Shown: positions 17,142 through 26,854 of the stretch, one piece after another
How positions within the stretch are numbered: the stretch's first letter is position 1
How the letters are laid out: each line of letters begins with the position of its first letter
Source: Pseudidiomarina homiensis
Lineage (GTDB): Bacteria; Pseudomonadota; Gammaproteobacteria; Enterobacterales; Alteromonadaceae
Direction of reading: 5' to 3'
NCBI RefSeq assembly: GCF_003987225.1
Contig: NZ_PIPX01000003.1
Location: 124,001 to 188,000 of the forward strand
DNA length: 64,000 nucleotides
Translations under genes and position numbers: made by a program
The notes under the pieces: generated by a model
Told to the model about the DNA's origin: nothing
What the model saw: the letters and a program-made list of their open reading frames with translations, nothing else
Database searches by the model: none

Positions 17142-18029
17142 ATGAAAAAATTAAGTGCATATCACATTACCGCATCGGTACTTCTTTTGGCCTTCGTCAG
17201 TCTCAGCTCGGCGGCAGCTGCCACACTTGAGCCAACTGCTCACGACGAACAACCGCGGCGCAGCAACGTTAGCTTTAATGACGTGCTTAAAGTGCCCTTT
17301 AGCAAACCCGACCAACGTACTTACTACGGCGAAGCACCGATACAATTTGTTGAGCGCTGGCAAGCTGTCAAAGACCAGTCATCAACGCCGGTCATCATAA
17401 GCATTCATGGCGGCTGCTGGTTAAACGCATACGCTATTGACCACACCTATGCCATGAACAGCGCGTTACGTGAGGCTGGGTTTGAGGTCTGGGCGTTGGA
17501 GTACCGTCGGGTAGGTGATACCGGCGGTGGTTGGCCAGGTACATTTGTCGATGTCCAACAGGGCTTAGCTCGTATTGTCGCAGAGTTTGGTGGTGAGCAG
17601 GCATTAGCGCAGCGGGATGTCACTCTCATGGGACACAGCGCTGGTGGGCATTTGGCGTTGCTTGCGGCACAGCAAAACACGCAGATCGTTGACCGTGTCG
17701 TTGGTTTGGCAGCGATCACCGATCTTAGCACCTATGCGCAGGGCGAAAATAGCTGCCAACAAGCGGGCAAACGTTTTATGGAGGGTGCGGACGCCACAGC
17801 GTGGCAGGCCGCTAACCCTGCTACAATGGCACCAGCGCAGCCGGTCTATCTTTTTCACGGCGATGCTGACAGTATTGTGCCACAGCAGCAAAGTCGTACC
17901 TACGCCGTGCACGACAACGTGCGACTGCTATGGCTTAAAGGCGCAGGTCATTTCGACGTCATTGATCCACAGAGTCACGCATGGCTTGCTCTCGTCACCC
18001 AACTTAAAGAATTAAGCGCACAGAACTAG
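17142..18029 (+). CDS. Exported alpha/beta hydrolase, probable kynurenine formamidase
   Basis: 295 residues: a signal-peptide-like leader (ASVLLLAFVSLSSAAAATLE), then an alpha/beta hydrolase domain. The oxyanion motif is HGGCW at residues 89-93, the nucleophile Ser166 is in LMGHSAGGH, and the Asp is in FHGDADSIVP and the His in GAGHFDVIDP. HGGxW with this triad is typical of the arylformamidase group that hydrolyses N-formylkynurenine. The next gene, 9 bp away, is kynureninase, which supports that role. The odd point is the leader: the pathway is normally cytoplasmic. Alternatively it is a periplasmic carboxylesterase that merely sits beside kynU. Confidence 0.72.
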   Translation: MKKLSAYHITASVLLLAFVSLSSAAAATLEPTAHDEQPRRSNVSFNDVLKVPFSKPDQRTYYGEAPIQFVERWQAVKDQSSTPVIISIHGGCWLNAYAIDHTYAMNSALREAGFEVWALEYRRVGDTGGGWPGTFVDVQQGLARIVAEFGGEQALAQRDVTLMGHSAGGHLALLAAQQNTQIVDRVVGLAAITDLSTYAQGENSCQQAGKRFMEGADATAWQAANPATMAPAQPVYLFHGDADSIVPQQQSRTYAVHDNVRLLWLKGAGHFDVIDPQSHAWLALVTQLKELSAQN

Positions 18030-18038
18030 GAAGCTTTT

Positions 18039-19295
18039 ATGAGTAGTATTGACTTCGCCACCCTTGCCCGCCGTGATGCCGACGATCCGTTGGCGGCCAA
18101 GCGCAGTCTTTTTAAAATCCCCGCAGACACGGTTTATTTGGACGGCAATTCGCTTGGTCTATTAACCCATCAAACTGCGCAGCGCGTGCAAGAAGTAGTG
18201 CAAGCGCAATGGGGCGATGATGCGATTAAGAGCTGGAACTTGCATGACTGGGTCGATTTACCGCTTAGCGTCGGGAATAAAATTGCACCATTGATTGGGG
18301 CTGAGCCGGGGCAGGTTATCTGTTGCGATTCCATTTCAGTTAACCTTTTTAAAGCGCTCAGTGCTGCTCTGCGACTGCAAGATGGCCGTAACACTGTCAT
18401 CTCGACCGCCGATAACTTTCCAACGGACTTATACATGGTACAGGGGCTCAGTGAGCTCCTTGGCGAACAACGTTGCCAGTTACAGTTGGTTGACGAGGCT
18501 GACTTACTTGCTGATCCTCAGCGTGTGATCGACGAAACCACAGCGGTCGTCCTGTTGACTGAAGTTAACTTCCGCACCGGTCGGCGTTTACCCATGCAGC
18601 AACTGATTGCGCAGGCGCATGCGGTAGGTGCTTTAGTTATTGTTGACCTTGCACATAGCGCCGGCGCAATGCCCGTGGCGCTCGATGCATGGCGCGCCGA
18701 CTTCGCCGTCGGTTGTACCTACAAATACTTAAATGGTGGCCCTGGAGCGCCAGCCTTCATCTATGTTGCCGAGCGTCATCTAACACAGCTGCAGCAGCCT
18801 ATTGCCGGATGGTTTGGGCACGCCCAGCCGTTCGCCTTTGACCCCATTTACCAGCCCTCGCCCACCGTTAAACAAATGCTGAGCGGTACGCCCTCAGTGC
18901 TTGCTATGAGCGCGGTCGATGCTGCCTTAGATGCATTTGTGGATGTTGATTTGCAGGAATTGCGAAATAAATCACTGGCGTTAAGTGAGTTGTTTTTGGA
19001 GTTACTCGAAGCCAACGGGTTAGCGGGCAGCTTTACCTGTATCTCGCCCAGCACTACCGCCGAACGTGGCAGTCAATTGTCATTTGCACACCCTGAAGCG
19101 TACGCCATTTGCCAAGCATTGATTGACGCTAAAGTCATCGCCGATTTTCGTGCGCCTAACTATTTGCGCGTCGGCTTTACGCCGTTGTACACCAGTTATA
19201 CCGACATCGGCACAGCCGTTGCACGACTGAGCACCATCATGCAACAAGAGAGCTACCGCGCGCCACGTTTTCAGCAGCGACACGCGGTCACATAG
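18039..19295 (+). CDS. kynU: Kynureninase
   Basis: PLP-dependent aminotransferase-fold enzyme that splits kynurenine into anthranilate and alanine. Clear kynureninase features are YLDGNSLGLL at the start, STADNFPTDLYMVQG in the PLP domain, VDLAHSAGA with the PLP-contacting Asp, and the Schiff-base Lys229 in CTYKYLNGGPGAP. The C-terminal YLRVGFTPLYTSYTDI is also typical. It has 418 residues, the family length. AGGAAG precedes the ATG. It forms a two-gene operon with the upstream formamidase-like hydrolase. No tryptophan 2,3-dioxygenase is in the window. Confidence 0.95.
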   Translation: MSSIDFATLARRDADDPLAAKRSLFKIPADTVYLDGNSLGLLTHQTAQRVQEVVQAQWGDDAIKSWNLHDWVDLPLSVGNKIAPLIGAEPGQVICCDSISVNLFKALSAALRLQDGRNTVISTADNFPTDLYMVQGLSELLGEQRCQLQLVDEADLLADPQRVIDETTAVVLLTEVNFRTGRRLPMQQLIAQAHAVGALVIVDLAHSAGAMPVALDAWRADFAVGCTYKYLNGGPGAPAFIYVAERHLTQLQQPIAGWFGHAQPFAFDPIYQPSPTVKQMLSGTPSVLAMSAVDAALDAFVDVDLQELRNKSLALSELFLELLEANGLAGSFTCISPSTTAERGSQLSFAHPEAYAICQALIDAKVIADFRAPNYLRVGFTPLYTSYTDIGTAVARLSTIMQQESYRAPRFQQRHAVT

Positions 19296-19302
19296 TACAA
19301 GC

Positions 19303-20154
19303 CTAGCGCAACACCAACACCGGTGTTGTGCTTTCTTGCAACATACGCATGGTCGTGCTGCCCACCAAGAACTGACGGATACGCGAGTGCCCAAAGGCGC
19401 CCATCACCATCATGTCGATGCTGTGTTCCGTTTGGTAAGCATGCAGAGCTTGTTCGACATCGCCGGCAAGCAATGCTGTTTCCACCTCATGACCACCAGT
19501 ACGCAGTTGTTGCGCCGCCCACTCAAGTCTTTCACGATTATCCGCAGTGTCAGCATCTACCATGACAATATGCACTGGCATACCTTTAAATAGCGGGCTT
19601 TGAGCCAGCAATTCGACACCTTTTTTGGTAGTTGCGCTAGCGTCAAATGCCAACATCGCCGTCTTCGGTTCGCTAAAACTGTCTGGAGTTAGCAGCAGTG
19701 GGCGATGTACCGTGCGGATCACCGTTTCCAAATGACTGCCAACTTTATGCAGTTGGTTCACCGAATCCTCACCATGTAACCCCATCACTGCGAGTCGAAC
19801 ATCACTTTCCATGTCGAGCAGGGTTTCGGCGAGCTCTCCGTGGCGCTGCCGTTGATGCACATTCTCAACGCCCAACGTCTGAATTTTTTGCGCGGCCTGC
19901 TCGAGCACCATATGGCCATGCTTTAGCGCTAACTTGGCGCGCTGTTCATCCAGCTCGGCCAGTTGCTCCAACAAGCCCTCGCGAGTACCTAGACCAATAT
20001 TTCCGGTCACGTCGGTACTCACCTCGCGCGCATGATCTTCGAGTACGTGTAACAGCATCAACGGTGCCGATAACTGCTTCGCCGACCAAGCTGAATACTC
20101 ACAGACTGCAGTGTTCGCAGTCGCGGCATCAATGCAGCCAATTACGTAAGACAT
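19303..20154 (-). CDS. Tandem universal stress protein (UspE-like)
   Basis: 283 residues with two Usp domains. The second carries the nucleotide-binding G-x2-G-x9-G-S motif in GAFGHSRIRQFLVGSTT and ends with PVLVLR. The first is degenerate and starts VIGCIDAATANTAVCEYS. Usp proteins bind ATP or AMP and regulate stress resistance, and some couple to transporters. It lies 24 bp downstream of a SulP transporter on the same strand, with an AAGGAG ribosome site, so the two form an operon. Usp genes often accompany SulP permeases in marine bacteria, where a regulatory role has been suggested. Confidence 0.9.
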   Translation of the reverse strand: MSYVIGCIDAATANTAVCEYSAWSAKQLSAPLMLLHVLEDHAREVSTDVTGNIGLGTREGLLEQLAELDEQRAKLALKHGHMVLEQAAQKIQTLGVENVHQRQRHGELAETLLDMESDVRLAVMGLHGEDSVNQLHKVGSHLETVIRTVHRPLLLTPDSFSEPKTAMLAFDASATTKKGVELLAQSPLFKGMPVHIVMVDADTADNRERLEWAAQQLRTGGHEVETALLAGDVEQALHAYQTEHSIDMMVMGAFGHSRIRQFLVGSTTMRMLQESTTPVLVLR

Positions 20155-20178
20155 AGTATTCTCCTTCGTTCGGCCAGT

Positions 20179-21669
20179 TTAGTGGCCGCCCATGATTTCA
20201 TCGGTGGCGCCCGGCTTGTCGTGCACACCAAAGCGGTCGACAATGGTAGCGCTGGCTTCATTTAAGCCAATCACTTCAACGTCGGCACCTTCACGACGAA
20301 ACTTGATCACGACTTTATCAAGCGCGCCAACTGCGGTGATGTCCCAAAAGTGAGCTTTGGTCAAATCAATCACTACTTTATCAACCGCTTCTTTGAAGTC
20401 AAAAGACGCCACAAACTTGTCGGCTGAACTAAAGAAGACTTGCCCGATAACCTGATAATGACGCACTGTTCCGTCATTGTCGATCGTTGAACTAACGTGC
20501 ATAAAGTGACCAATTTTGTTGGCGAAGAACATGGCCGCTAGCAATACGCCAACACCGACACCAATCGCTAGGTTATGGGTCGCCACCACCACCACGACAG
20601 TGGTTACCATAACGATGTTGGTCGATAACGGGTGCTTACGCATTTGTCGCAATGAATCCCAACTGAAAGTACCAATAGAGACCATGATCATTACCGCCAC
20701 CAACGCAGCCATTGGGATTTGTCGCAGCCACTCATCAAGAACCACAATCATCACCATTAAGAAGACACCGGCAACCAACGTCGACAAACGCCCACGACCA
20801 CCTGACTTCACATTGATAACCGATTGACCAATCATGGCACACCCTGCCATGCCACCGAATAAGCCAGCACCAATATTGGCAATCCCTTGACCACGGCATT
20901 CACGGTTCTTGTCACTGGTCGTGTCGGTTAGGTCATCGACAATCGTTGCGGTCATCATCGATTCCAGTAAACCGACTACAGCAAGGCCCATAGAGTAAGG
21001 AAAGATGATCATTAAGGTATCGAGGTTAAGTGGCACATCTGGCCATAAGAATATCGGCAACGTATCCGGTAATTCACCCATGTCGCCAACCGTGCGGATA
21101 TCAATGTTCCAGACAATCGCCACCACCGTTAAGCCAATGATGCAAACCAGTGGCGACGGCAACAGCTTGCCGACTTTAGGTACGTACGGGAACAGATAAA
21201 TGATACCAAGGCCCGCCGCGGTCATCGCATAAACATGCCATGTCACATTAGTAAGTTCAGGCAACTGCGCCATAAAAATAAGAATCGCCAAGGCATTCAC
21301 GAAGCCCGTGACCACTGAGCGCGAAACAAAGCGCATTAAATCACCGAGTTTCAACACTCCCATGATGATTTGTAGCACCCCGGTCAGTAAGGTCGCTGCT
21401 AGCAAATATTCAAGCCCATGCTCTTTGACTAGGGTCACCATGAGCAATGCCATTGCCCCAGTCGCGGCAGAGATCATGCCAGGACGACCACCGACAAAGG
21501 CAATAATCACCGCGATACAGAAGGAGGCATAAAGACCGACCTTTGGATCGACGCCAGCAATAATAGAAAAGGCGATCGCCTCTGGAATAAGCGCCAACGC
21601 CACCACAATACCCGCGAGCACATCGCCACGAATATTCGCTAGCCACTGACTACGAATCGTATTCATCAT
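20179..21669 (-). CDS. SulP-family anion permease with STAS domain
   Basis: A 496-residue permease with about twelve membrane segments: ADVLAG-type start, [20 protein letters not shown] near residue 25, then [21 protein letters not shown] cytoplasmic STAS domain occupies roughly the last 110 residues ([38 protein letters not shown]). SulP proteins carry sulfate, bicarbonate or other anions with Na+ or H+. The ion cannot be told from the sequence. It is first in an operon with a tandem Usp protein. The intergenic DNA upstream (21670-21830) shows no obvious regulatory palindrome. Confidence 0.9.
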   Translation of the reverse strand: MMNTIRSQWLANIRGDVLAGIVVALALIPEAIAFSIIAGVDPKVGLYASFCIAVIIAFVGGRPGMISAATGAMALLMVTLVKEHGLEYLLAATLLTGVLQIIMGVLKLGDLMRFVSRSVVTGFVNALAILIFMAQLPELTNVTWHVYAMTAAGLGIIYLFPYVPKVGKLLPSPLVCIIGLTVVAIVWNIDIRTVGDMGELPDTLPIFLWPDVPLNLDTLMIIFPYSMGLAVVGLLESMMTATIVDDLTDTTSDKNRECRGQGIANIGAGLFGGMAGCAMIGQSVINVKSGGRGRLSTLVAGVFLMVMIVVLDEWLRQIPMAALVAVMIMVSIGTFSWDSLRQMRKHPLSTNIVMVTTVVVVVATHNLAIGVGVGVLLAAMFFANKIGHFMHVSSTIDNDGTVRHYQVIGQVFFSSADKFVASFDFKEAVDKVVIDLTKAHFWDITAVGALDKVVIKFRREGADVEVIGLNEASATIVDRFGVHDKPGATDEIMGGH

Positions 21670-21830
21670 ATTTTTTTCACTTAAGTTAACTAAAGAAGGT
21701 TAATTAAATAGTTTTATCGCGAGCTGCGATCAATAAAGATGCCGCCTCACTGGGAGCCAGCAAAAAAAGGAAGGTCTGTTACGTCTAGGGTGGCGTAAGC
21801 AGTTGCAAAAGATGTTCTCCAATTGCGTTT

Positions 21831-21866
21831 AAAATAGGGCGCGGAGTATATAGCAAACGCGCCCTA
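21831..21866 (-). terminator. Rho-independent terminator of the Sel1 gene
   Basis: On the minus strand, a 9-bp stem TAGGGCGCG / CGCGCCCTA with a 14-base loop is followed by ATTTT. It lies directly after the stop of the Sel1-repeat gene. Confidence 0.75.
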
Positions 21867-21874
21867 GCTTCAAA

Positions 21875-22792
21875 TTAGTTCCCCTGCGAACCACTCATCA
21901 CGTCAGCAAGGCTACTTTGCCCCTTCTGCGGGCGAAGTACGGCACACGGACTCCCCGTGTCGCCACAACCTACGCCCTGAATACGTGAGCCAATCGAGCG
22001 GTTATCAAAATTTGGCGCCTCCTCGAGTTGCTCAACCAAACGGCCAAGTTGCGTGCGATACAAGCTAGCATCAGCAGTGACGGTGATGCGCTCCATCGCC
22101 TGTTCAGCGGCCTGCAAACGCTCGCCTTGCTCGGATTGGGCAAATTCTGTTGGCGCCAATTGTTGGTTGACCACACGTAGTTGCTGACGTGCATTGGTGT
22201 GGCCTGAGCGCGCTAAACGCGCATACAAAGCCCCCGCTTTCGGCAGGTCTTGCTCAACCAATGTGCCCGTTTGGTACAACCGTGCTAACGCATACATAGC
22301 GGTTAGCAAGTTCGCTTCGGCGGCCTTTTCCAGCAACGGAACCGCGGCTTGTTGATCAGCGCGATCCGTTGCCGCCAACAACTGTACAGCCTTTTCATAC
22401 TGTGCCGGTGCATAATCTTCGGCGGCGGCGCGGTCGAGCCATAGTTGCGCTTGTTCTGCGTCTTGTTGCACCACAAAGCCTTTCGCATACCAATCCGCAA
22501 GCACGAACATAGCCAACGGATTACGGCGACTGGCGCCACGTTCAATGAACGTCTGCGCCTTCGCCAAGTCCTGCTCGACGCCATCGCCACTCGCATAGGC
22601 AATCGCCACCACTGCCGCAGCGTCACCACTACCTTTACGCGCAAAACGTTCAAGCTTGGTCAGTTCCGCCTCACAGTCACCACTTTGGCATATCGTCACA
22701 CCTTCGGTAACGTCTGCGTGAACTTCGACTGATCCTAGATGCATGCCAACGAAAAGCACCACCCCAATCAGTTTTACCGACGAGCGAATCAT
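21875..22792 (-). CDS. Periplasmic Sel1-repeat (TPR-like) protein
   Basis: 305 residues. A signal peptide ends near VEVHADV. Several Sel1-like repeats of about 36 residues follow (AVVAIAYASGDGVEQDLAKA, FVLADWYAKGFVVQQDAEQA, YALARLYQTGTLVEQDLPKA), then a C-terminal region without recognised fold ending in a QGN tail. Sel1 repeats form helical scaffolds for protein-protein contacts. An AGGAG site precedes the ATG. It sits immediately downstream of a DUF945 gene (23 bp gap), so the pair likely forms an operon. The partner is unknown. Confidence 0.82.
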   Translation of the reverse strand: MIRSSVKLIGVVLFVGMHLGSVEVHADVTEGVTICQSGDCEAELTKLERFARKGSGDAAAVVAIAYASGDGVEQDLAKAQTFIERGASRRNPLAMFVLADWYAKGFVVQQDAEQAQLWLDRAAAEDYAPAQYEKAVQLLAATDRADQQAAVPLLEKAAEANLLTAMYALARLYQTGTLVEQDLPKAGALYARLARSGHTNARQQLRVVNQQLAPTEFAQSEQGERLQAAEQAMERITVTADASLYRTQLGRLVEQLEEAPNFDNRSIGSRIQGVGCGDTGSPCAVLRPQKGQSSLADVMSGSQGN

Positions 22793-22815
22793 ATCGCTGG
22801 CTCCTGTTGGTTAAG

Positions 22816-24225
22816 TTACATCATTTGGCCAAGCGGGAGGCTTTGACCGTTCAAGTTTAGTAAACCTTGAGCGACTTCAGCATCAAGCAGATACTGTTCA
22901 TTCTCAATTTTCAGCAGTCCCTGCTGCACAAAGTTTTGCAACACCATCGTCGCTTGTTGCGTCGCCATTTGTTCCAATTGCGCTGGATCTAATTCTGTTT
23001 GACCGCTCGCTTCGAGCATGCTCAGAACATAAGTCTTGGCGAGTCGCTCTGCTAAAGGCTTATCGATAGCCACACGAGCACTAGCAACCATGTTTTGCTG
23101 GATAAACTGTTCATCAAGCTGAGCCGGTACTTGTTCGAGTTCGGCTAGCGCTACACGCATTGAGCCATCAAGCTCGCCCTCGGGCATACGGAAACCAAAA
23201 TCACCAATAGCGAACTCAGGCTGCGCCATCAACAGAGCTTCTTTATGACGCTCCATCATTGCCGTCATTTGCTGTTCAAGCACCTGCGGATCCTCTTCAC
23301 CGACGAAGTCCTTCATGGTCTCAAAGTAATCATCAACAAAACCACGATCGATATTATTAACCGCAGTCAGCAAGCGCAGTTCAGTTGCTTCAGTTCCACC
23401 TACAAACACTTGCTCGGCACGATAACCCATGTGTATGTGGGCAAGGCGGCCATCCTCACTTTCTTTAAGTGTGATATCGCTCACTAGATGACTCAGCAAA
23501 AAGAGTTCTTCATCCGCAGATTCCACGCGCATTTGACCGATCGTGAACGTCGCCGTCGAAGGGTAATATTTTCCGACAATCATGGTCTTTAAGTCCGCTT
23601 GGGCATCGACATTCATAGCCATCGCATTCAACTCAACCGCAAACTCTTCGGCAACGTTGAATAACAGCTGCTCGTAATTGCCTTGATAAGCGAAGCTACC
23701 ACTACTGTAGCTACCGTCACCACGATACTCAGTCAGCGTGAAGTCGAATTCCGGAATCGCGTCGGTACTTTGCAAACGCGGAATGTAATCTTGATAAACG
23801 GCATTGCCCAGAAGGCTTACGCTACCTTGCTGCAGGTAAAACGGCTGGCTTTCATCCCACTGCACATAGGTTTCTAAACCTTTACCGCTATTTTCAGCCT
23901 GCCATGAGGCTAAGCCCACCGAAAAACCTTGGTCGGTAAGAATGGGGCCGTGCTGAATAGATAACTCAATATCGGTGGTCAACACTTCGGCCTCTGGATC
24001 GGCCAATAACTTCGGTAAATCGATGCCGAGCTCTACAACAACTTGCGAACTAAACCAATTGCGCTCGTAACTCACCACTTCGAGCGTGTAGCCTGGCTGT
24101 TCTTGATCGAAAAGTTCCACGTGCTCACGCAAACTCGATTCCGTTTGCGAACCAATGATTGTTGGACTAACGATTAGTCCCGCCGCTACAACAATGGCTC
24201 CAATGCCCCATCCTTTCTTGCTCAT
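22816..24225 (-). CDS. DUF945 (YdgA-like) periplasmic protein
   Basis: 469 residues with an N-terminal membrane anchor or signal (GAIVVAAGLIVSPTIIG). The DUF945/YdgA N-terminal signature follows: LREHVELFDQEQPGYTLEVV and SYERNWFSSQVVVELG. The rest is beta-rich (QGSVSLLGNAVYQDYIPRL) and ends with helices. E. coli YdgA has no settled function; the family is associated with the cell envelope. It is the first gene of a probable operon with the Sel1 protein. It is complete and of usual length. Confidence 0.82.
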   Translation of the reverse strand: MSKKGWGIGAIVVAAGLIVSPTIIGSQTESSLREHVELFDQEQPGYTLEVVSYERNWFSSQVVVELGIDLPKLLADPEAEVLTTDIELSIQHGPILTDQGFSVGLASWQAENSGKGLETYVQWDESQPFYLQQGSVSLLGNAVYQDYIPRLQSTDAIPEFDFTLTEYRGDGSYSSGSFAYQGNYEQLLFNVAEEFAVELNAMAMNVDAQADLKTMIVGKYYPSTATFTIGQMRVESADEELFLLSHLVSDITLKESEDGRLAHIHMGYRAEQVFVGGTEATELRLLTAVNNIDRGFVDDYFETMKDFVGEEDPQVLEQQMTAMMERHKEALLMAQPEFAIGDFGFRMPEGELDGSMRVALAELEQVPAQLDEQFIQQNMVASARVAIDKPLAERLAKTYVLSMLEASGQTELDPAQLEQMATQQATMVLQNFVQQGLLKIENEQYLLDAEVAQGLLNLNGQSLPLGQMM

Positions 24226-24382
24226 TTTTATTCTTCCGCAGTTTGTTGTAAAAACGTTAGGTTAACGGATAAGTAGGCACAATTCACGTTAAACCTTTGC
24301 GAAAAAGGTGGACTTACCGGTGATCTTTTCCGTTTAATTGTAAGAAATAATATCAAACACCTTTTTACCTTTAGGGAGCCAC

Positions 24383-24949
24383 GTGTTGCGCCAACTCGCA
24401 TTGCTACTACTCGCCACCGTGTTCGTCTTCAGCGGTATCGCCGGCTGTTCATCCAGTGATTGGCGTAACACCTCGCGCGAACCTGCGGGTTTATCGTTAA
24501 CCCCAACAGCAACGCAGGAAGCTGTGATTGAAGCCTATGCGGCCGATGCATTTGGTTGGCGTGGCTGGTTTGCGGTGCATACGTGGTTAGCGGTCAAACC
24601 TGCAAACGCGGACGAGTATACCGTTTATGAAGTGGTTGGGTGGCGCGTGGACAGCGGGCAACCGGCACTGCGCATTTATCAAACAGCAACGCCCGATCGT
24701 TACTGGTACGGTGCACGCCCAGAAAAACTATTGACGGTGACGGGTGAGCAAGCCGCAGATTTGATCCCACAAATTGCCGCAGCGGCAGAAGAATACCCAT
24801 GGACGAACGAATATGAAGCGGTTCCGGGCCCGAATAGCAACACCTTCCCGGCGTGGATTGCGCTACGTTTTCCCGAGCTTGGATTGCAGTTACCCTTTAG
24901 CGCGATTGGCAGTGGCTATGCTGACAATGACCCACGGCTGCCCTACTAG
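24383..24949 (+). CDS. DUF3750-family lipoprotein
   Basis: 188 residues, with a lipobox SGIAGC near residue 21. The mature domain matches DUF3750: WRGWFAVHTWLAVKPANADE, YTVYEVVGWRVDSG, YPWTNEYEAVPGPNSNTFPAW. The terminal part around SAIGSGYA is also conserved. The start is not ATG: GTG at 24383 and TTG at 24386 both follow AGGGAG, and the TTG has the better spacing. The NSNTF motif suggests a papain-like or transpeptidase-like fold, but no function is known. Its stop overlaps the convergent diguanylate cyclase by 4 bp. Confidence 0.75.
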   Translation: MLRQLALLLLATVFVFSGIAGCSSSDWRNTSREPAGLSLTPTATQEAVIEAYAADAFGWRGWFAVHTWLAVKPANADEYTVYEVVGWRVDSGQPALRIYQTATPDRYWYGARPEKLLTVTGEQAADLIPQIAAAAEEYPWTNEYEAVPGPNSNTFPAWIALRFPELGLQLPFSAIGSGYADNDPRLPY

Positions 24950-26697
24950 TTTGACTCCCGCGCAAGGCTAACATCTTGCGCGTCGCCGTACACACAGACC
25001 CGATCGCGACCATTACCTTTCGCCTGATACAACGCGGTATCTGCGTCATGCAAGGCCAGTTCGATCGAGGATACGTTTAAGTCAACTTCGCTCACCCCGA
25101 TACTCACCGTCACCGTCAGGTCGGCTTGCTCAGCGGCTAACTTTAACTCCCGCACTTGTTGGCGCAGTGTTTCAGCAATGGCCTCGGCGCTGCTGAGTGA
25201 CGTGCGGTACAACAAGATCACGAACTCCTCGCCACCGAAGCGGGCGACGACATCATGTGAGCGGCAGGACGCACGGAGTAGCTCGGCAAGCTGCACCAAT
25301 ACTTGGTCACCGACATGATGACCATAGGCATCGTTCACCTGCTTAAAATCATCAAGGTCTATTGCTAAAACCACGAGCGGCACGTTTTGGTGTTTCGCTT
25401 TTGCCAATAATTCGTTCGCACGGCGATGAAAATAACGACGATTATAGAGCCCGGTGAGCGAATCCGTTTGTGCTTCGATACGAAGTTGCTCCTGACTGGC
25501 TTTAACCTGTTCCAGCATCTTAATGCGATACGCCACAATAAAGGCCAGCATTAATGCTTCGAGCATAATACCAATCCCAACACCGTGCTTGGTCACATAA
25601 CTAAAATCAAGAATCGACTTGTAATAAAGCACCGCTAGAGCATTAAAAACAAAGAAGAAACCGTGCCCTAATAAGAAATAAATTGCCAATGGATGGCCTT
25701 TCCGCCAAATCGACAGGCCCACCGACAGGGTCACCACAATCATGATTGCGGCAATGGTACTGGCATAGCTAAGTGCGCCGACGATATCAAAAATACCGTA
25801 GACAAAATCAGCCACGATGACCGCGAGCAACAATGACAAAATCTTGTGTTCGGTGGGAAAGCTACGTTTGGTATCAAAGATCGCGATCATGAACAAAATC
25901 AGAAATGCCGCCATCGCCATCAGCGACAAATGAAATTGCAAGGCAATATCGCCGAACAAGCCAAACATATTGCCTAGTAAACCGTACGATAATGCAATCC
26001 AAGTCGCGCCAGAAATAAGGTAGAGCGCATAGTAGACGTTTTCGATTGAGCGCGATGAAAAATACAGGAGAAAATTGAAGATAATTAGCGCCAGCAAGAT
26101 CCCCACCATTAATGCGATATCCAGCATAGTGCCTGCTAACGCATTGCGTGAGTGCTGCTCATCATAAACATTGAGCGCAAACCATTGGTGCGAATACGAC
26201 CAACTGTGCACGTAAAACGTCGCGCTTTCGCCTGCGCCAAGGGTTGTATCATAAACCGCTTGTTCACGAATCATCGACGGATGTTGCTTCGCGTTATTCA
26301 GATCAATTTTAATTTTGTTGCTCAGCAGGCCATCGCGCAGTTCATAAAAACCTACCGCACGATTATGATAAGCCTCAGGGAAGTGAATAAACACGCGCCG
26401 GGGCACACTTGCAGTGTTCTCCAGACGAAATCTAAGCCACACTGATTTAGCCTCAGTGCCTAGTGCTAATTGGCTTTCATAGGGGGTGAATGTGAGCGCG
26501 CGCACTTCATTAAGGCTCATAGCGTCGCGTGGCGCAACCGAATATTCGATTGGAAAGCTCTCCAACTTTATAGGCTCGGCGCTGATCTGGCTCGTCGGAA
26601 TGGCAGCATGCGCCGCAGTACTGAAAATCAGCACTATGCAGCTTACCAAAAGCCAGCTCATCAGAAGCCAGCTGAGCTGGCGCAACAATGCAGTCAT
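24946..26697 (-). CDS. 7TM-DISM membrane diguanylate cyclase
   Basis: 583 residues: a signal peptide, a periplasmic 7TMR-DISMED2 sensor (FTPYESQLALGTEAKSVWLR), seven membrane segments from about residue 185 to 390, a short coiled linker and a GGDEF domain (DSLTGLYNRRYFHRRA). The active site is intact as RFGGEEFVIL. The inhibitory I-site RSHD stands five residues before it, so product feedback inhibition is expected. The enzyme makes cyclic di-GMP from two GTP in response to an external signal, possibly a carbohydrate. It stands alone and is convergent with the DUF3750 gene. Confidence 0.92.
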   Translation of the reverse strand: MTALLRQLSWLLMSWLLVSCIVLIFSTAAHAAIPTSQISAEPIKLESFPIEYSVAPRDAMSLNEVRALTFTPYESQLALGTEAKSVWLRFRLENTASVPRRVFIHFPEAYHNRAVGFYELRDGLLSNKIKIDLNNAKQHPSMIREQAVYDTTLGAGESATFYVHSWSYSHQWFALNVYDEQHSRNALAGTMLDIALMVGILLALIIFNFLLYFSSRSIENVYYALYLISGATWIALSYGLLGNMFGLFGDIALQFHLSLMAMAAFLILFMIAIFDTKRSFPTEHKILSLLLAVIVADFVYGIFDIVGALSYASTIAAIMIVVTLSVGLSIWRKGHPLAIYFLLGHGFFFVFNALAVLYYKSILDFSYVTKHGVGIGIMLEALMLAFIVAYRIKMLEQVKASQEQLRIEAQTDSLTGLYNRRYFHRRANELLAKAKHQNVPLVVLAIDLDDFKQVNDAYGHHVGDQVLVQLAELLRASCRSHDVVARFGGEEFVILLYRTSLSSAEAIAETLRQQVRELKLAAEQADLTVTVSIGVSEVDLNVSSIELALHDADTALYQAKGNGRDRVCVYGDAQDVSLARESN

Positions 26698-26854
26698 GTA
26701 AAAAAGTCTTTGCAGTTTATTTAATTATTATTGTCCGACAAGCGTAATACATAACGGTAAAAAATTCCACGCAGACGAAAGGGGTGAAAATGTGGATAAT
26801 AGGCGCTGTTGAATCTTTTCACGGCACACGCCCTCGCAATAAGTAGCGCACACA

